Assembly: GCA_023213395.1 (NCBI GenBank)
Contig: CM041465.1
Location: forward strand, 107,081,741-107,145,740
Source: Cycas panzhihuaensis
Lineage: Eukaryota; Cycadophyta
DNA: 64,000 bases
Direction of reading: 5' to 3'
Under the pieces are notes generated by a model, which was not told where the DNA came from, did not search any database, and worked only from the letters and a program-made list of their open reading frames with translations. Shown piece by piece: positions 12,936 through 24,257 of the stretch (positions are counted from its first letter, which is position 1; each line of letters opens with the position of its first letter). Both the position numbers and the translations under genes were made by a program.

Positions 12936-13034
12936 CCCTAATGCCGAAAGATGGAGAGGAGAAAGCACATAATTTTTTTTTTAATTTTGACATTGAGCAT
13001 GGATGCTCAACCACTTTTGTTGATCTCGGATAGA

Positions 13035-13765
13035 TGTTGCAGTTATATTTGACATCGTGCATTTAGAAAAAGGAATATATGAAGAACCAGTGGTCATTTT
13101 GGTAGAATAGTCAATTGGAATACATTTAGGATAGGGAATGAATGGAATAGAGCTAGAAATATAGTCCATCTCGTCACAGGAATGGATGCTGTGTAGTAGG
13201 AATGCACCGAAACAGAGAAGGAACAAATGTTGGACAAAAGGAATGGATGCTCAGTAGAAAGAACACAACAAGTAGATTAGAATGGTTATAATATGGATGT
13301 GATACATGGACAACCATATGGATGAAAGAATGATTAAAGGATTCATAAAGTTATTAGGGATGAATAGGCATCCATTCAGAAGAATGGACGATTGTGACTA
13401 TAGACGTAACCATTTCGTTACAGGAATGGACATGGTATTTAAACATATTCACTCATTAGGATGGATGTGAGAGCCCAGTTAGTGATTCTAGCGGTACTTG
13501 ATTTGGTACGTTAGACCAATGAGACTGAATGGACCTTGTATGATGTAATCTTGACTTTTGTCTAATAGAATAAAAGAGTTATGTGGAAAAACATGTGTAC
13601 TCATTAAGGAATGCATGGTGAATATATGTGTATGCATTACTTATGCACTTATGTGGCTTAATAAATGAAGAATATGTGTGTTGACCACTTGAACACACCC
13701 TAGACTATAGTGGAAACCCTTGACAAGTGAAGATTTACAATAGGGAGGAATCATTTAAGTCAACA
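13035..13765 (+). repeat. 3' LTR of G1
   Basis: 731 bp, starting TGTTGCAGTTATATTTGACA and ending AAGTCAACA. It is longer than the 5' copy, partly through an extra CACCCTAGACTATAGTGGAAA near 13,695-13,715. A short ORF-free AT-rich segment with a T-run (12,970-12,985) lies between the 3' ORF and this LTR. Confidence 0.9.
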
Positions 13766-15097
13766 CTTGGCTCTTTTTTCTAGTCCACTTTGTATTTTCT
13801 ATAAGACCAATTATGTTGTCTAGTATGAACCTTCCCTTAATAAAACTTGCTTGTTTAGGCCTAACAATCTCCATTAGTAGGCCTTAGATTTATTTGGAAA
13901 GTGCCTTTGTAAGGATCTTGTATAAAACATTTAGTAACATAATGGGTCTCTAATTGGAAATAGACTCTAGGTCTGCACCTTTGGGATGAGCTTAATGGAG
14001 TCTCTATTGATTATTTTCTTAATAGTCTCACCTTGAACTTACCCTAGTATACTTCAAGTAGGATAGGTCCAATGAAATCCCAAGTGGCCTTATAAAATTT
14101 AGAAGGTAAACCATTTGGGCCTAAGGACTTGTTATTGGCCATCACTTGAATTGCCTCTGTCAATTCCTTGAGATTGAGTGGGGCATGACATATCGCTCTC
14201 TAGGTTTTTAGGACTTCCCGCAAAATAGTCAATAAGCATTCTTTCTTGGCATCCTCCACAATTGGCAGATGGGATTGTGCTTTGAAGACCTAGGAAAAGT
14301 GATTAACCAACTCTCTAAAGTCTCTTACATGGATGTTAAGCACTTATTCTCTATATTTATAGGAGTTATTTTTTCATTGTTTTGCTTGCACTTCAAGGAT
14401 CAGAAGAAGAATTATGAACATTTATCTCCCTCTTTGATCCAATGCATTCTTTCTCTAATTTTGGCCCATTGGAAAGATTTGTGACCAACTTTTGCTTATC
14501 GTCATCAAAAGGGTTCTTCTCAAGATCTTGCCTAACCTCTGTGAGTTTCCTGGTGTTAGAGAGATATAAGTGTCTCTTAATGAGAGCCACCTGCTTACCA
14601 TACCCTCGAAGGAACAAAGTTGTGTAGTCAATAATCTTCGTCCACCAAGTAATTCAACCCTTGTCACCAATTGGCTATGGATTGAGGAGCCAAATTTGTT
14701 AGATGGTTGAGAGTCATAACTTAGATTTGAGATGTGAGGTGTTCAACTTGAAGATTGAATGACTTGGTTTGGCTCTCTCTTCCCCCCAAGTGATGCTAAA
14801 AGCGATGGGATGATGATCAGACATAAGGGTATTGTTCACCACCCTGACAGAATGAAAGTGGCCTTGCGCAAACTTAAAATGCTTGCTTGAGGATAATCTT
14901 TCCCAATTAAGTCTCTTCAAGATTCTATCCTTATTATGCATGGTGCCATCTAAAAGTCTTGCCTCCTATCTTTTCATCCAAGGGCTTTAACAAGTCCCCA
15001 TAGGCGACACATGTAACATTGGGCAAGTTTACATGCAACCAACTCTAATGGATGGTCCTTTCATTGGGAAGGTTGGGTACATAGAAAGTGAGAATGC
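13766..15097 (-). mobile_element. L1-type LINE, segment 3: end of endonuclease and start of RT
   Basis: On the minus strand from 15,097: LTFYVPNLPNERTIH and WLHVNLPNVTCVAYGDL (endonuclease, family form Y.PN...ER..W..L...LP....GDFN), then MSDHHPIAFSITW near 14,830-14,790 (the conserved SDHHP of the APE-type endonuclease). The RT begins near 14,200 with LGPNGLPSKFYKATWDFIG (family form GPDGF...FYK..W) and reaches ISNWRPIMLLN-like residues and FILDNIIGLIENTKW at 13,835-13,795. Multiple stops are present. The ends at 15,097 and 13,766 are insertion points of G2 and G1. Confidence 0.85.
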
Positions 15098-15121
15098 TGT
15101 TACGAACCTAGTTTGTAACCT
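15098..15121 (-). repeat. Remnant of the G2 3' LTR
   Basis: TGTTACGAACCTAGTTTGTA matches the inner end of the intact G2 LTR at 20,810 (TATTATGAACCCAGTTTATA). Beyond about 24 bases the similarity stops and integrase-like sequence begins, so roughly 220 bases of LTR and the polypurine tract are missing. Confidence 0.75.
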
Positions 15122-16140
15122 TATTATCCTTGTTTAACCAATCCTTCAATTGAGCTAATTGATAACTGTATAATGCCTAATATGGGGCCATTTTAATGGA
15201 TGAATGGTAAGAAAAATTATACCAGGCTTTAGCTAAATGTAGCCATTTGACCCCTAAATTTTGTTTATCTGCTACATAATTCTGCAAGTAATTTTTTAAA
15301 TATTTATTAACCACTTCAGTTTATCCATGTGTTTATGGATGATAATTGGTACTCATTTCTAATTTTATAACCACTTGTCAAAACATTCTTGCTAGAAATG
15401 GATTAAGAATTTGGGATCTCAGTTGCTAATAATTGTTTATGGAAATCCATGTAATTTGTGAATTTCTTTGACAAATACTTTGACCAATTACTGGGTTTTA
15501 TAATTACATTGAATAAAATGAGCAGAGATTGTCAAACGATCCATAATCATATAAATAACATCTTTCCCTTCTGATTTTGGTAGACCGATGATAAAATCCA
15601 TGCTAATACTTTCCCATTTTTGTTGTAGAATAGGAAGAGGATGGAGCAATCCAGGAGTAGTAGTACATTCATATTTATTGGCCTGGCAAATTGTGTGTTC
15701 AGTTACAAATTTCTTAATTTCCTCTTTCATTTCTTTTTAGAAAAATGATTGTTTAGCTCAAAGATATATTTTATAAAACCCTTCATGTCCTATTGTAGGT
15801 ATTATATATGCTTCATTTATTATCTTGACACATAAGGTTGAGTTTGCGCCTAAGAATATTTATCCTTTATACCATAAAATATCATTTCTCCATTCAAATT
15901 TGTCTTCTTTACCTTATTGAATTCTTTGAATAAGTTGTTGAATGTTAGGATCTTTTATATATTCTGATTGTAATTCCATGATCCACACTGGTTCTATCAC
16001 AAAGACAGCTTTTAGTTGAGATTCTGTACTTTCTTCATCTTTGCGAGATAATGCATCAACTACCACATTATTATTACCCTTGTTGTATGTTATGTTAAAA
16101 TCAAATGCTTGAATTTTACTTAGCCATTTTATTATTCAGG
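15122..16140 (-). pseudogene. G2 integrase, broken and 3'-truncated
   Basis: On the minus strand, TICQANKYECTTTPGLLHPL (15,690-15,630) carries the end of the zinc-binding region. WESISMDFIIGLPKSEGKDV (15,615-15,555) holds the first catalytic Asp. Broken frames lead through DPKFL (the second Asp region, about 15,415) to YHP.THGQTEVVNKYLKNYL (about 15,345-15,290, with the Glu). The protein stops at PY.ALYSYQLAQLKDWLNK near 15,140 and runs into the LTR remnant, so the C-terminal part, where a chromodomain would sit, is absent. The 5' part (15,735-16,140) is poorly preserved. Confidence 0.75.
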
Positions 16141-16692
16141 AGATAACTCTTTTTATTTTAATAAATATTGTAAACTGTTATGATCTGTCTCGACTATAAA
16201 TTTGCTACCTAATAGATATTGACGCCATTTAACCAAATCATGTATAATGGCTAACATTTCCTTATCATAGGTAGATTTGGGAATTTCTCTGTTGTTTAGC
16301 TTTCTACTCTCAAATACAATGGGTTTTCCTTCTTGCATTAGTACTATGATGATTCGTGTTCTAGATGCATCACATTCTATTATAAAAGTTTTAGAAAAAT
16401 CAAGTGATGTTAGCATGAGTAATTGGTTCATTATTAGCTTAACTTGTTCAAAACACTTTATCACTTCTTCATTCCATTGGAAAGAATCCCTTTTTAATAA
16501 ACAAGTTAAGGCAGCTATTTTTTGTGCATAAATTTTAACAAAACGTTGATAATACCCTGTTAATCCTAAAAATCCTTGGAGCTTCCTAATATTTTTGGGT
16601 ATCAACCATTTTTGAATTGCCTTGACTTTCCCTGTATCAGCTCTAATTCCTTCTTTTGAGATGAGATGACCCAGATATTTTATTTCTTTCAT
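16141..16692 (-). pseudogene. G2 RT thumb, connection and RNase H
   Basis: An open frame of 179 codons (16,692-16,153). It begins MKEIKYLGHLISKEGIRADT (RT thumb), then LQGFLGLTGYYQRFVKIYAQ (connection). RNase H follows with FIIECDASRTRIIIVLMQEG (first Asp), SRKLNNREIPKSTYDKEMLA (Glu helix) and FIVETDHNSLQYLL (third acidic residue). This is the best-kept coding block of G2. Confidence 0.85.
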
Positions 16693-17340
16693 CCCAAAAT
16701 AACATTTTTATTTATTAGCATAGAATTTTTGTTCCTTTATTCTTCCTATTTTTTGCTGAAAACTAATATGTCATCAAAGAAAATTAAGACAAATTTTCAT
16801 AGGAAGGGCTTCAGAACCTTATTCATTATAGCTTGGAATGTGGCTGGTGCATTGGTTAATCCAAAGGATATTACTTTGAATTTATAATGACCATGGTACG
16901 TACTGAAAGTTGTTTTGTACGTATCTTCTGGTTTAATACGAATTTGATGGTAATCCAACTTTAGATCTATTTTTGAAAAATATTCTACGCCTTGTAATTA
17001 ATCTAGTAATTCATCGATTCTTGGTATTGGGAATTTAGTTTTTATTGTAACTTTATTTAGTGCTCGGTAGTCTATGCACATACGATAAGATCCATCTTTT
17101 TCTCTTACTATGATTACAAGAGCTGCAAAAGGGTTTTTACTAGGAGTTATTACTCCTAAATCTAATAATTCTAGGATAATTTTTTTCAATTTCATTCTGA
17201 TAATGATGTGGTTGTTTATAAAGTAGAATAATAATCGGATTAGTACCTGCTTCAAGTTCAATTTAATGTTCAAATCCCTTATCTGGAGGTAATTCTATTG
17301 GAATATTTTAGAAAATTTCTTTATGTTTTTGAACAACTTT
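16693..17340 (-). pseudogene. G2 reverse transcriptase fingers and palm, broken
   Basis: The open part (17,273-16,998) contains [40 protein letters not shown] and [11 protein letters not shown], the canonical Ty3/gypsy RT start. A stop follows, then [40 protein letters not shown] and the active-site strand VLIFFDDILVFS near 16,790-16,750. Both catalytic Asp residues of the DD pair are still encoded. The domain continues into the block ending at 16,153. Confidence 0.85.
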
Positions 17341-17840
17341 TTAAAGCTCATTTCCTTGTGTGGTTGGCTTTATTTTTGCCTGGATAGAAAAGAGTTGAGC
17401 CATAATACCACGATATCCTTTCTTGATTAATTTTTCCATTCGTTTATAAGATATTAGTTGGCTATTCCCTAGTTTCTCTCCTTGAAGGATAATAATCCTT
17501 CCTTCTTTCTTATATCTCATAAATAATTCCTCAAGGTTCATTTCAAAAGTTCCCAAGGTTCTCAACCATTGGCTTCCTAGCACAATATCTACTCCACCCA
17601 CATCAAGTACATAAAAATTTTCTTTAATAATAACATTGCCTACTGAGATCTTAAGGTTTTTCATCAGTCCTTATCCAGAGATAACTTGACGACCCCCAAC
17701 ACTTACTTGAAAAGGTGTTGTTTTGGATGGAAATAGTTTTAAGTGTTGAGCTGAGATTCAATTAATAAAATTATGTGTACTTCTAGGATCGACGAAGATT
17801 GCAATAGCCTAATTTTTAACAAATCCTTATACTTTAAGTG
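17341..17840 (-). pseudogene. G2 aspartic protease
   Basis: On the minus strand, IFVDPRSTHNFIN near 17,790-17,755 aligns with the chromovirus active site (usually D-SG-STHNF), with SG replaced by PR. A frame from 17,664 reads NVIIKENFYVLDVGGVDIVL and GSQWLRTLG, then the 3' part FMRYKKEGRIIILQGEK. The substitution beside the catalytic Asp and a stop upstream mean it is not functional. Confidence 0.75.
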
Positions 17841-19194
17841 TATTAGATCTTGTAAGATCGCTCATAACTGAAAATGACATTTTTAAGATATCCTCCTCCT
17901 GATTATATTGGTCATCCTGAGTTTCTAGAGAATTTTCTTGGTTGCTTTATGTATTGTTTTCTTCTTCTTCCATTTCTTCTTTATTAGTAACTAGGGATAA
18001 TTCGATTGTATATAGCTGATTCTTTTAACATTTGTGATTCGGTATCCATTTTTTGGCACACCTAAAGCAGAGGCTTTTCTTTCGTAAAGCTTCTTGATTG
18101 AATCTTGTCCTCTGAAGTATCAATTTAGTTGGTCGAGTGAATCTATTAGGCACTAGACCCTGTCATATTGTTGAAGGAGGATTAGATCGCACAAAAGGAG
18201 GAATGTAGGGTCTTGTTCTTGCTTTCCATAACTCATTAACTTTTCCTTCCTATATTTTGGTAAGTTGTATGGCCTTATTCAGATCTTGAGGTTCTTGAAT
18301 TTTGACGTTTGCTTGGATTTCAATGGTTAAGACATCTATATATAATTAAGTAAGTCTATTCATGGGAATGTCTTCTAAAACGTAACTTAATTTTGTGAAT
18401 GCTACACAGTATTCTTCCACAGAGTCAGTTTGTTTTAATCTTTATAACTCACAATAATAATTGTGATTAGATATAGTTTCAAACTATTCGATGAATAAAT
18501 ACACAAACTCTTTTCAGGTTGAAAGTTGAGTATGAAAATAGGTTCGTTCGAGACACTGCTACCATTCACATGCTATTCCATCCATGTGTAGGGTGTCTAA
18601 GGGAACTTGCTTTGTTGGTTCAATCTCCACTGAGCGAAAGTAGTTTTCCATTTGTTGGATCCATACTCTCAGCTCATGTGATTTTTACTCCATACTAAAA
18701 CATTGTACAGCAATATTTTTTAAACATTTTCTTTTTCTGTATTTGAATACTTTGTAAGAAGTTGAAGTATGATTGAAAACCCATTATCTTCTATTTCTCA
18801 GGAGTTAAATTTTGGTATTTATTAAGATATTTTCTTATAGCTTTATTTTTAAAATTAATTAGAGACATCTGAGGACCCAATTGATTTCTGTAGTTTGATG
18901 TATGATATGTGATTGACGACTCATTTCTTCATCTTTTAAATGAGGAACAATCATATCTTCCTTTTTACTTGTTACTATGATTATTAATTTATCCAAACTT
19001 TGGTGTAAAGTATGATTCAAGAGGGTGTTTGATGTCTGGTCTGCATCATGAACTACTTGAGTAATTGGTTCAACGATATCTTTTTGGATGGTATTGTCCG
19101 CCATTTCTTTCTCACTCATTACTTTAATGATTGTGTAAGTACGATTCCACTGATTGTCTATCATGTTTAATTCTTCCAGGGAATTAGCTGGCAT
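17841..19194 (-). pseudogene. G2 gag, broken
   Basis: The frame starting at 19,194 (MPANSLEELNMIDNQW) runs 111 codons to a stop at 18,859. Degenerate capsid sequence follows: WIQQMENYFRSVEIEPTKQV near 18,665-18,610, and CAFTKLSYVLEDIPMNRL-like residues near 18,410-18,360. The end has one knuckle, CFRCAKKWIPNHKC, near 18,080-18,040, followed by NQLYTIEL. A single knuckle of the form CX2CX4-5...HX2-4C before the protease is typical of chromoviruses. Confidence 0.7.
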
Positions 19195-20795
19195 ATACTT
19201 CTTTGGTTACCCTGCCTTATCTCCATTTTCAAGTGCATACATTTTGTAGTATAGGTGAAAATCTTGATACTCACAATAATCAATATTTTTATTAAGTTAC
19301 AGAATATAGTTTGATATAATAGTGTGGTAACCTATACTTGATAGAGGTCCAAATTAATGGAGGAGTATAGTCAAATTATATATAAAATACTTACATGAAG
19401 AGATAGTAAAAATATAAATTAATTGTATGAGCAATGTGATTTGACACGTGATTATAAATAATTTTATGTTAAATAATAATATGAATAATTATAAGATAAA
19501 TATGAAGAAATAATATATAATATATAAATACGTGATATATAAGAGTTGATAGTAATATGAAAAGGTGATTATATCATATATTTTACTGTGTATGAATGAT
19601 GGTATGGATGTTAAGTGATAAATGCGAATATTTATAAATGAATATGAATAAGCGTTGTGTAATATATTTATACTATTGAGATATATATAGTCTGTTAACG
19701 AATTATAGTGTCTATGATTTAAGCGATGATATAATATATATCATATCCCTTATGAGTAAGGGTGTGAACATTAAATAATGATATAAATAATTATAAAGTA
19801 AATGTGAAAGTTAGATATACTAAAACTATTAAAAATATATTGTGAATATGTAGGATATAGACGTTGATATTTCTTAGTATAAAGGGAAGTGTATATATAT
19901 ATGAATGAATGATATACTATGGTTTATAAGGTGATGTAGTTTATGCAATACTTCTTGATGGAGAATGACAAACCTACTGTGGGTTCAAGATGGGATGAAA
20001 GATAGGGAAAATGTTAGACTAGAAAGAAATGGCAATCCACAGAGGATGGGGGAAGTATAGAGGATGCAATAAAGGATGGAAAGGAATGTCATGCAATGGA
20101 GGATGCAACAGAGGATGGACAAGAATGTTGAAGTTGCTATTACTATGTGATTTCTAGGCGGTTATGATCTAACAACTTCAGTCACTTATTTCAACAGATT
20201 AATTAAGCAAATGTTTTGGTGGCGTACCCAACTTTTAAACCTCAAAGTTGCTCGGACATAATCTCATGTCGATGCTCACTAGATTAACTGTCATATCTTG
20301 GGGGAAACGTCACTTGTTTCCAGTCCAGATTTACTCAGTTGCCCTACTTCACTAGACTTCAACTACTGCTAAAGGAAATGCCACTCGTTGCTAGTTTGGA
20401 TTTATTCAATCAACTTAATTCACTAGACTTTAACTACGAAGCAACCAATGAGTTACTCAGCTAATGTGCTGCGATACTACGATGGTTACATAGTCATTTT
20501 CTTCTTCGGATTATTTTATTCTATGTCCAGATCACAATTGCTTTGTTCAAATAGGTCAATATATATTTTGAGGCACCTCTAATGGTAGCTTAGGTTGTAT
20601 TCTTCTTTGTCCAACTCAGTTATATTGACCTTTGTGCCGTGTGTAGATCAATGATAAGTGTTGTACTAATACCTTTAATGGATGTTATATAATTTGAAAC
20701 AAGAAGCTTGAATAACAAGGATGATATGCTCCCAAACACCAATAGTATTTTCACTTGTGCCTTTGAATGTTTATTTCCCACAGAGCAGGAAGATT
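19195..20795 (-). other. G2 leader, AT-rich, non-coding
   Basis: About 1.6 kb between the primer-binding site and gag. 19,270-19,940 is extremely AT-rich, with many TATA/ATAT tracts. 20,030-20,130 contains a short imperfect repeat of GAGGATG-type words on the plus strand. No ORF or RNA gene is supported. Confidence 0.6.
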
Positions 20796-20807
20796 ACTCT
20801 GATACCA
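20796..20807 (-). other. Primer-binding site of G2 (initiator tRNA-Met)
   Basis: The minus strand reads TGGTATCAGAGT, eleven of twelve bases matching the usual plant initiator tRNA-Met site TGGTATCAGAGC. It is two bases from the LTR end at 20,810. Confidence 0.85.
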
Positions 20808-20809
20808 CT

Positions 20810-21057
20810 TATTATGAACCCAGTTTATAACTTGAGGATGATTATCAAATCTAGTAGAGAAACACATGAATGCACGAAAGGAATTAATAAGTAAAGACTT
20901 TATATATTCAATTGATAAAAGATAAATGATGGTTACAACATGTTGAGGGCCACATTTATAGGTATATTGGGCCCTTTGTCATCAAAAGTCATATCTATTC
21001 AACACAACCCTTTAATTGATATAATTGATTAATTAGCTCTTAAGGAGGTACATAACA
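20810..21057 (-). repeat. 5' LTR of G2
   Basis: 248 bp. The minus-strand start TGTTATGTACCTCC at 21,057 and the end at 20,810 are fixed by the primer-binding site on one side and the LINE target duplication on the other. Only about 24 bases at the far end of the element match it. Confidence 0.85.
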
Positions 21058-21601
21058 AATGGCGAACAGTTTATTATCGTGCCTAACAACAAGCCACACA
21101 CACCTATTCTATGGATTTGAGCCATGCATGATGATGTGCTTACTCCACAGTGGTTTGAGCAATATATGCATGTCACCTTGTCCCTCATCATGTACTATGG
21201 AGAAAGGGATGGCATCATTCCAAATATATGTAGCCAAAAACTTAAGATTACTACTAGAACATTTAACTTCCTACAAGTGAAGGACATCTAAACCTACAAA
21301 CACTTTATAAAATTTCTTGATCACTATACATCTACATTGGTCAACTAAACTCCTGACATTCTAACTAATGATGTTTATCATGCATCTTTTTAACATCCAT
21401 GTTGTTGCCCCTCCCCATTCGAACTATTAGTTGGACTCACAGGAATTGTTGGAAGACTTGGATCGCTTAATGATCGAGTTAGAACAAGCCTTGATAGAGA
21501 CTTCTCCATTCTCCTCCTCAATATGCCTCAAAGCCTTTAGAGTTTTGGGTATATCATAGGGAGATATAGCTTTGGGTGTAATTGAAGGAGGCATTACAAA
21601 C
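21058..21601 (-). mobile_element. L1-type LINE, segment 2: end of ORF1 and endonuclease start of ORF2
   Basis: On the minus strand, ORF1 continues from the G3 junction as VMPPSITPKAISPYDIPKTL and stops at 21,427. ORF2 starts at the ATG at 21,381, 46 bases later: MINIIS, a stop (TAG where the family has Trp), NVRSLVDQ, then FVGLDVLHL, a stop (TAG where the family has Gln), EVK. ISWNVRGL and LQE are the first two active-site motifs of the APE-type endonuclease. The frame then runs through WNDAIPFSIV to DNKLFAI at 21,063, where G2 is inserted. The spacing fits a two-ORF plant L1. Confidence 0.85.
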
Positions 21602-22244
21602 TGTGCGTCTCTCTTCACATCCCTAACTAACATGCATAATTCACCACAAGAAAAGAGATATAGTATTGATGGAAACATCAATAACTAACTTTATCCATGA
21701 TATAAAGGGCATTTCATCTGGTCCTCTCACAACCAAATGTATGCCTAAGTAATTACAGCTAGAGGACAACCCACACAATGCGTGGATTCTAGCCCAGATC
21801 AACTAGACACATACACAATCGATTGATTATTGAATATATATCTATTCTATTTCTTTATATACAATTGATACATAGTTACATAACCGCTTTTTAATTTCAG
21901 TTTTGTCCTATCTCTAACTAATCTGCCCGCTACCCATCTCTGCCCAAGCTACCTTCAGTCAGCCTGAGTTGCACTCAGGTCTGCTGGTTGCACTCCCAAC
22001 AGTAGTCCTTAGTTGCAGTTGCAGTCCTCACAGTTGCAGCTACAGTCCTTATAGTTATAGCCACAATCCTCATACTTGCAGCAATAATCTTCATAGCTGC
22101 AGTTGCAATCCTCATAGTTGCAGCAGCAGTCTTCATAGTTGTAACAATAGTCTTCATAGTTGTAGCAGCAGTCCTCTCCTTAGTTGTAGCCACAGTCTTC
22201 ACATTATTGGTTACACCTCAAAATGGTTGTTTAGGCCACACACA
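21602..22244 (-). repeat. 3' LTR of G3 with a 21-bp minisatellite
   Basis: 643 bp, aligned along its whole length with 27,912-28,532. The minus-strand start is TGTGTGTGGCC and the end is ACGCACA. Positions about 21,990-22,200 are a 21-bp minisatellite (unit like AGTTGCAGCAGCAGTCCTCAT on the plus strand, roughly nine units). The Ser/Cys-rich and Thr/Ala-rich ORFs across it only reflect the repeat. Confidence 0.9.
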
Positions 22245-23400
22245 TCTTCCCGACAGCCTCTTTTGAACGAGTGACATACTCATTCACAAAATTTCAAAAT
22301 ATCATTTCGCTTAATTCCTCCTATGAGCTTCCATGATTCTTGCCTTTTCCCTACGTATTCTTGGGCCAATCTTCTCATTTCAACCCCAATTATCCTTGCT
22401 TCTTCCTCCCAAAATATCAAGGTGTCACTTTTAATTACTTCACTTTCCTTCGAGAGTCTAGTAACTGCTACTATCATCTCCTCTGAAATTTGTGCCATTT
22501 CAAGATATTTAGCCAACAAAGGAATGAATTACTACTACTCTCTCTGGTCTTTCTTCCCTTTCTTCCTCCTCCTCCACTAGATCTGTTTTTGGTACAATCC
22601 TGTCTTAATAATCAACTTTTTTTGTTCATCTTTTTCCTTCATGATTTGCCATTTTGCATGAATCCTTAAATCATCATTCTCTCTAATCAGTAGTGTTCTT
22701 GGCATTGTTACTAACTGTTCCCTTGTCGGCTGCAATTTCTTCCTAGGCTACAACTCCCTCACCTGTTGCAACTCCCACTTTCCTTTTATGTCATTCCACC
22801 ACCGCTAGTTTCTTACTATAGTTTCTTCTGCAACTTGTCTGCTATAACTTTTAATTGTTCCATCACTATTGGTTCTTTCTGTAGTTTCTTCAACAACTCG
22901 TCCACTGCAACTTCTAATTGCTTTTCATGCTGCGACAATTATACTCTTATTCCACCTCAAGTGCAACCTCCCACCTTAGTGCTGTAACTGCATCTTAGAT
23001 TCTATGGGCTACTGTCTTGTCCCCTACCATTGTTTTCCCATATAAATTTATTTTATAACTCCTCATATCTGTGTGCCATACTTACACTAGACTTCATCAT
23101 ATCTAGGTAGTTATTGTGGGTTGTTACATATCACATCTATGCTTCCGTTGATTTCCACCCTTCATCATTATCCACGTCTTTCTATGTCCATGTCCCTCAA
23201 TCATTCATTATCGAATTATGTTGATATATGTGCGTCAATTCATGATATCTATAACCACATCACACCTCCTTATGCACATCCACGGCCTTACTTTATGTTC
23301 ACATCATTCCATCTTCCACTAGTAATCATTACTGGTCAAATTAATCCTTGAAGCTTGTAACACCTTTACTAAGGATATTTTCCCCTTAGTTAATGATGTT
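22245..23400 (-). pseudogene. G3 3' ORF region after integrase, function unknown
   Basis: I do not recognise a domain. The clearest piece is 80 codons at 22,519-22,280 (MLAKYLEMAQISEEMIVAVT, then charged helical sequence ending ILKFCE). It is predicted helical, with no membrane segment. 22,560-23,400 is Leu/Ser/Thr-rich in several frames with no sustained ORF. Its place after the integrase end matches the 3' ORFs of G1 and G4. Confidence 0.4.
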
Positions 23401-23423
23401 CCCACTTTTTAATTTTTTTTAAA

Positions 23424-23857
23424 TTACACTCTATACAATTTTAATCTAGTAGCATTGACTAATTTAGTCAATGGTTGGCCATCCAATTGTTGTAATTTTG
23501 CTGATCCATTATCATGAATACAGTTAATTCTATATGGACCTAACCATCTTATTTTCATTTTTTTAGGTTTAAACTTAAATTTACTATCATATAACAATAC
23601 CAAATCATTTACTTTTAAATTCAGGTTTTTTAAGGTGGAAGTCATGCATGCCTTCTGCCTTTCCCTTTCCACTTTTAATTCCCACAATTCTTGTGCTTTG
23701 GTCTCGTCTAGCTTCATCAATTGAATTAATCGCTGATCATAGGAAACCTCTAGCTCTGCCCTGAGATGCTGAGCCACTCTTAAGCTCTTTACTTGATCTT
23801 ATGAAGTGGCCCTTATCATAAGAGAAGCTACTTGCATTGGAGAACCCACACGCTAGG
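23424..23857 (-). pseudogene. G3 integrase C-terminal fragment
   Basis: The open frame 23,777-23,424 has AQHLRAELEVSYDQRLIQLM, then ERQKACM, LKVNDLVLLYDSKFKFKPKK, MKIRWLGPYRINCI and LDGQPLTKLVNATRLKLYRV. G4 has the equivalent VNELVLLYDSKFK, MKIRWLG and DGQPLTKLVNG at 58,580-58,735. This is the DNA-binding end of integrase without its zinc-binding or catalytic part. Confidence 0.85.
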
Positions 23858-24257
23858 AACCATCACTTCCTGTCAGTTAGCCATCTTTACCAGTCAGCCC
23901 CCCCCTTAAAAAAACCCTCAACCTTTGGGGATCCATTTCCCCATAAATAGGAGAGCCATAAGAGGTTACATTCCCTTGTGTTTGTGCTTGGGCTTGAAGT
24001 AAGAGTTGTTGCTGTTGTTGAACCATCAGAAGTTGAAACTGTCAAAATTACTGGGGAGACTGCAAGAAAGATTTTTGTCCTTGTTGCACCAAATGTGGAC
24101 GAAGTTGATCAATACTAGTTAATGGCCAACCCTTAAGCGGTAAGGTATTAACCCCTTGATTCATACCTCCTCTACCTTGTTCCAGTTGCTGTTGATCTGG
24201 ACACAATTCCATAAGATAACATTTTAAGGACTTATCCCCTATTTCTTCCCGTGCAGA
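23858..24257 (-). pseudogene. G3 Gln-rich segment in place of RT, RNase H and integrase core
   Basis: Reading on from the protease linker in the same minus-strand direction gives [19 protein letters not shown], then [20 protein letters not shown] and MVQQQQQLLLQAQAQTQG, followed by SPIYGEMDPQRL. A few stops interrupt it. The composition (Gln about one in four over 60 residues) is unlike any pol domain. It may be sequence picked up or amplified when pol was lost. I cannot say where it came from. Confidence 0.55.

Larger units (their letters stand above)
3736..13765 (+). mobile_element. Ty3/gypsy element G1, degenerate but full-length
   Basis: Two LTRs (3,736-4,444 and 13,035-13,765) begin TGTTGCAGTTATATTTGACA and end in AACA. 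Between them, in order on the plus strand, lie gag, protease, RT, RNase H, integrase and a 3' ORF, the Ty3/gypsy order. The flanking five bases are TTTAG and CTTGG, two transitions apart, which suits an old target duplication. With one copy removed, the surrounding LINE frame reads on (SQ-G-IMLLKFEK on the minus strand). RT has FLDYW in place of the usual FLDDW, and integrase has NNQG where SDQG or NDQG is expected, so key acidic residues are lost. G5 at the right end of the window is a relative. Confidence 0.9.
15098..21057 (-). mobile_element. Ty3/gypsy element G2, chromovirus-like
   Basis: The minus-strand order from the right is LTR (21,057-20,810), primer-binding site, leader, gag, protease, RT, RNase H, integrase, then only about 24 bases of the 3' LTR (15,121-15,098). 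The LTR ends are TGTTA...TAACA. Flanks AATGC (15,093-15,097) and AATGG (21,058-21,062) are a target duplication with one change, and removing one copy restores the LINE endonuclease frame (NKLFAI-LTFYVPN). The gag knuckle CFRCAKKWIPNHKC and the protease motif DIVLGSQWLRTLG are of the type seen in plant chromoviruses, unlike G1, G3 and G4. The integrase end and most of the 3' LTR are deleted. Confidence 0.9.

Noticed and set aside
21969-22274. Ser/Cys/His-rich ORF on the plus strand and Thr/Ala-rich ORF on the minus strand, with a partner at 28,278-28,541
   Set aside because: Both read the 21-bp array in the two G3 LTRs. The same ORFs appear in both LTRs because the LTRs are copies.
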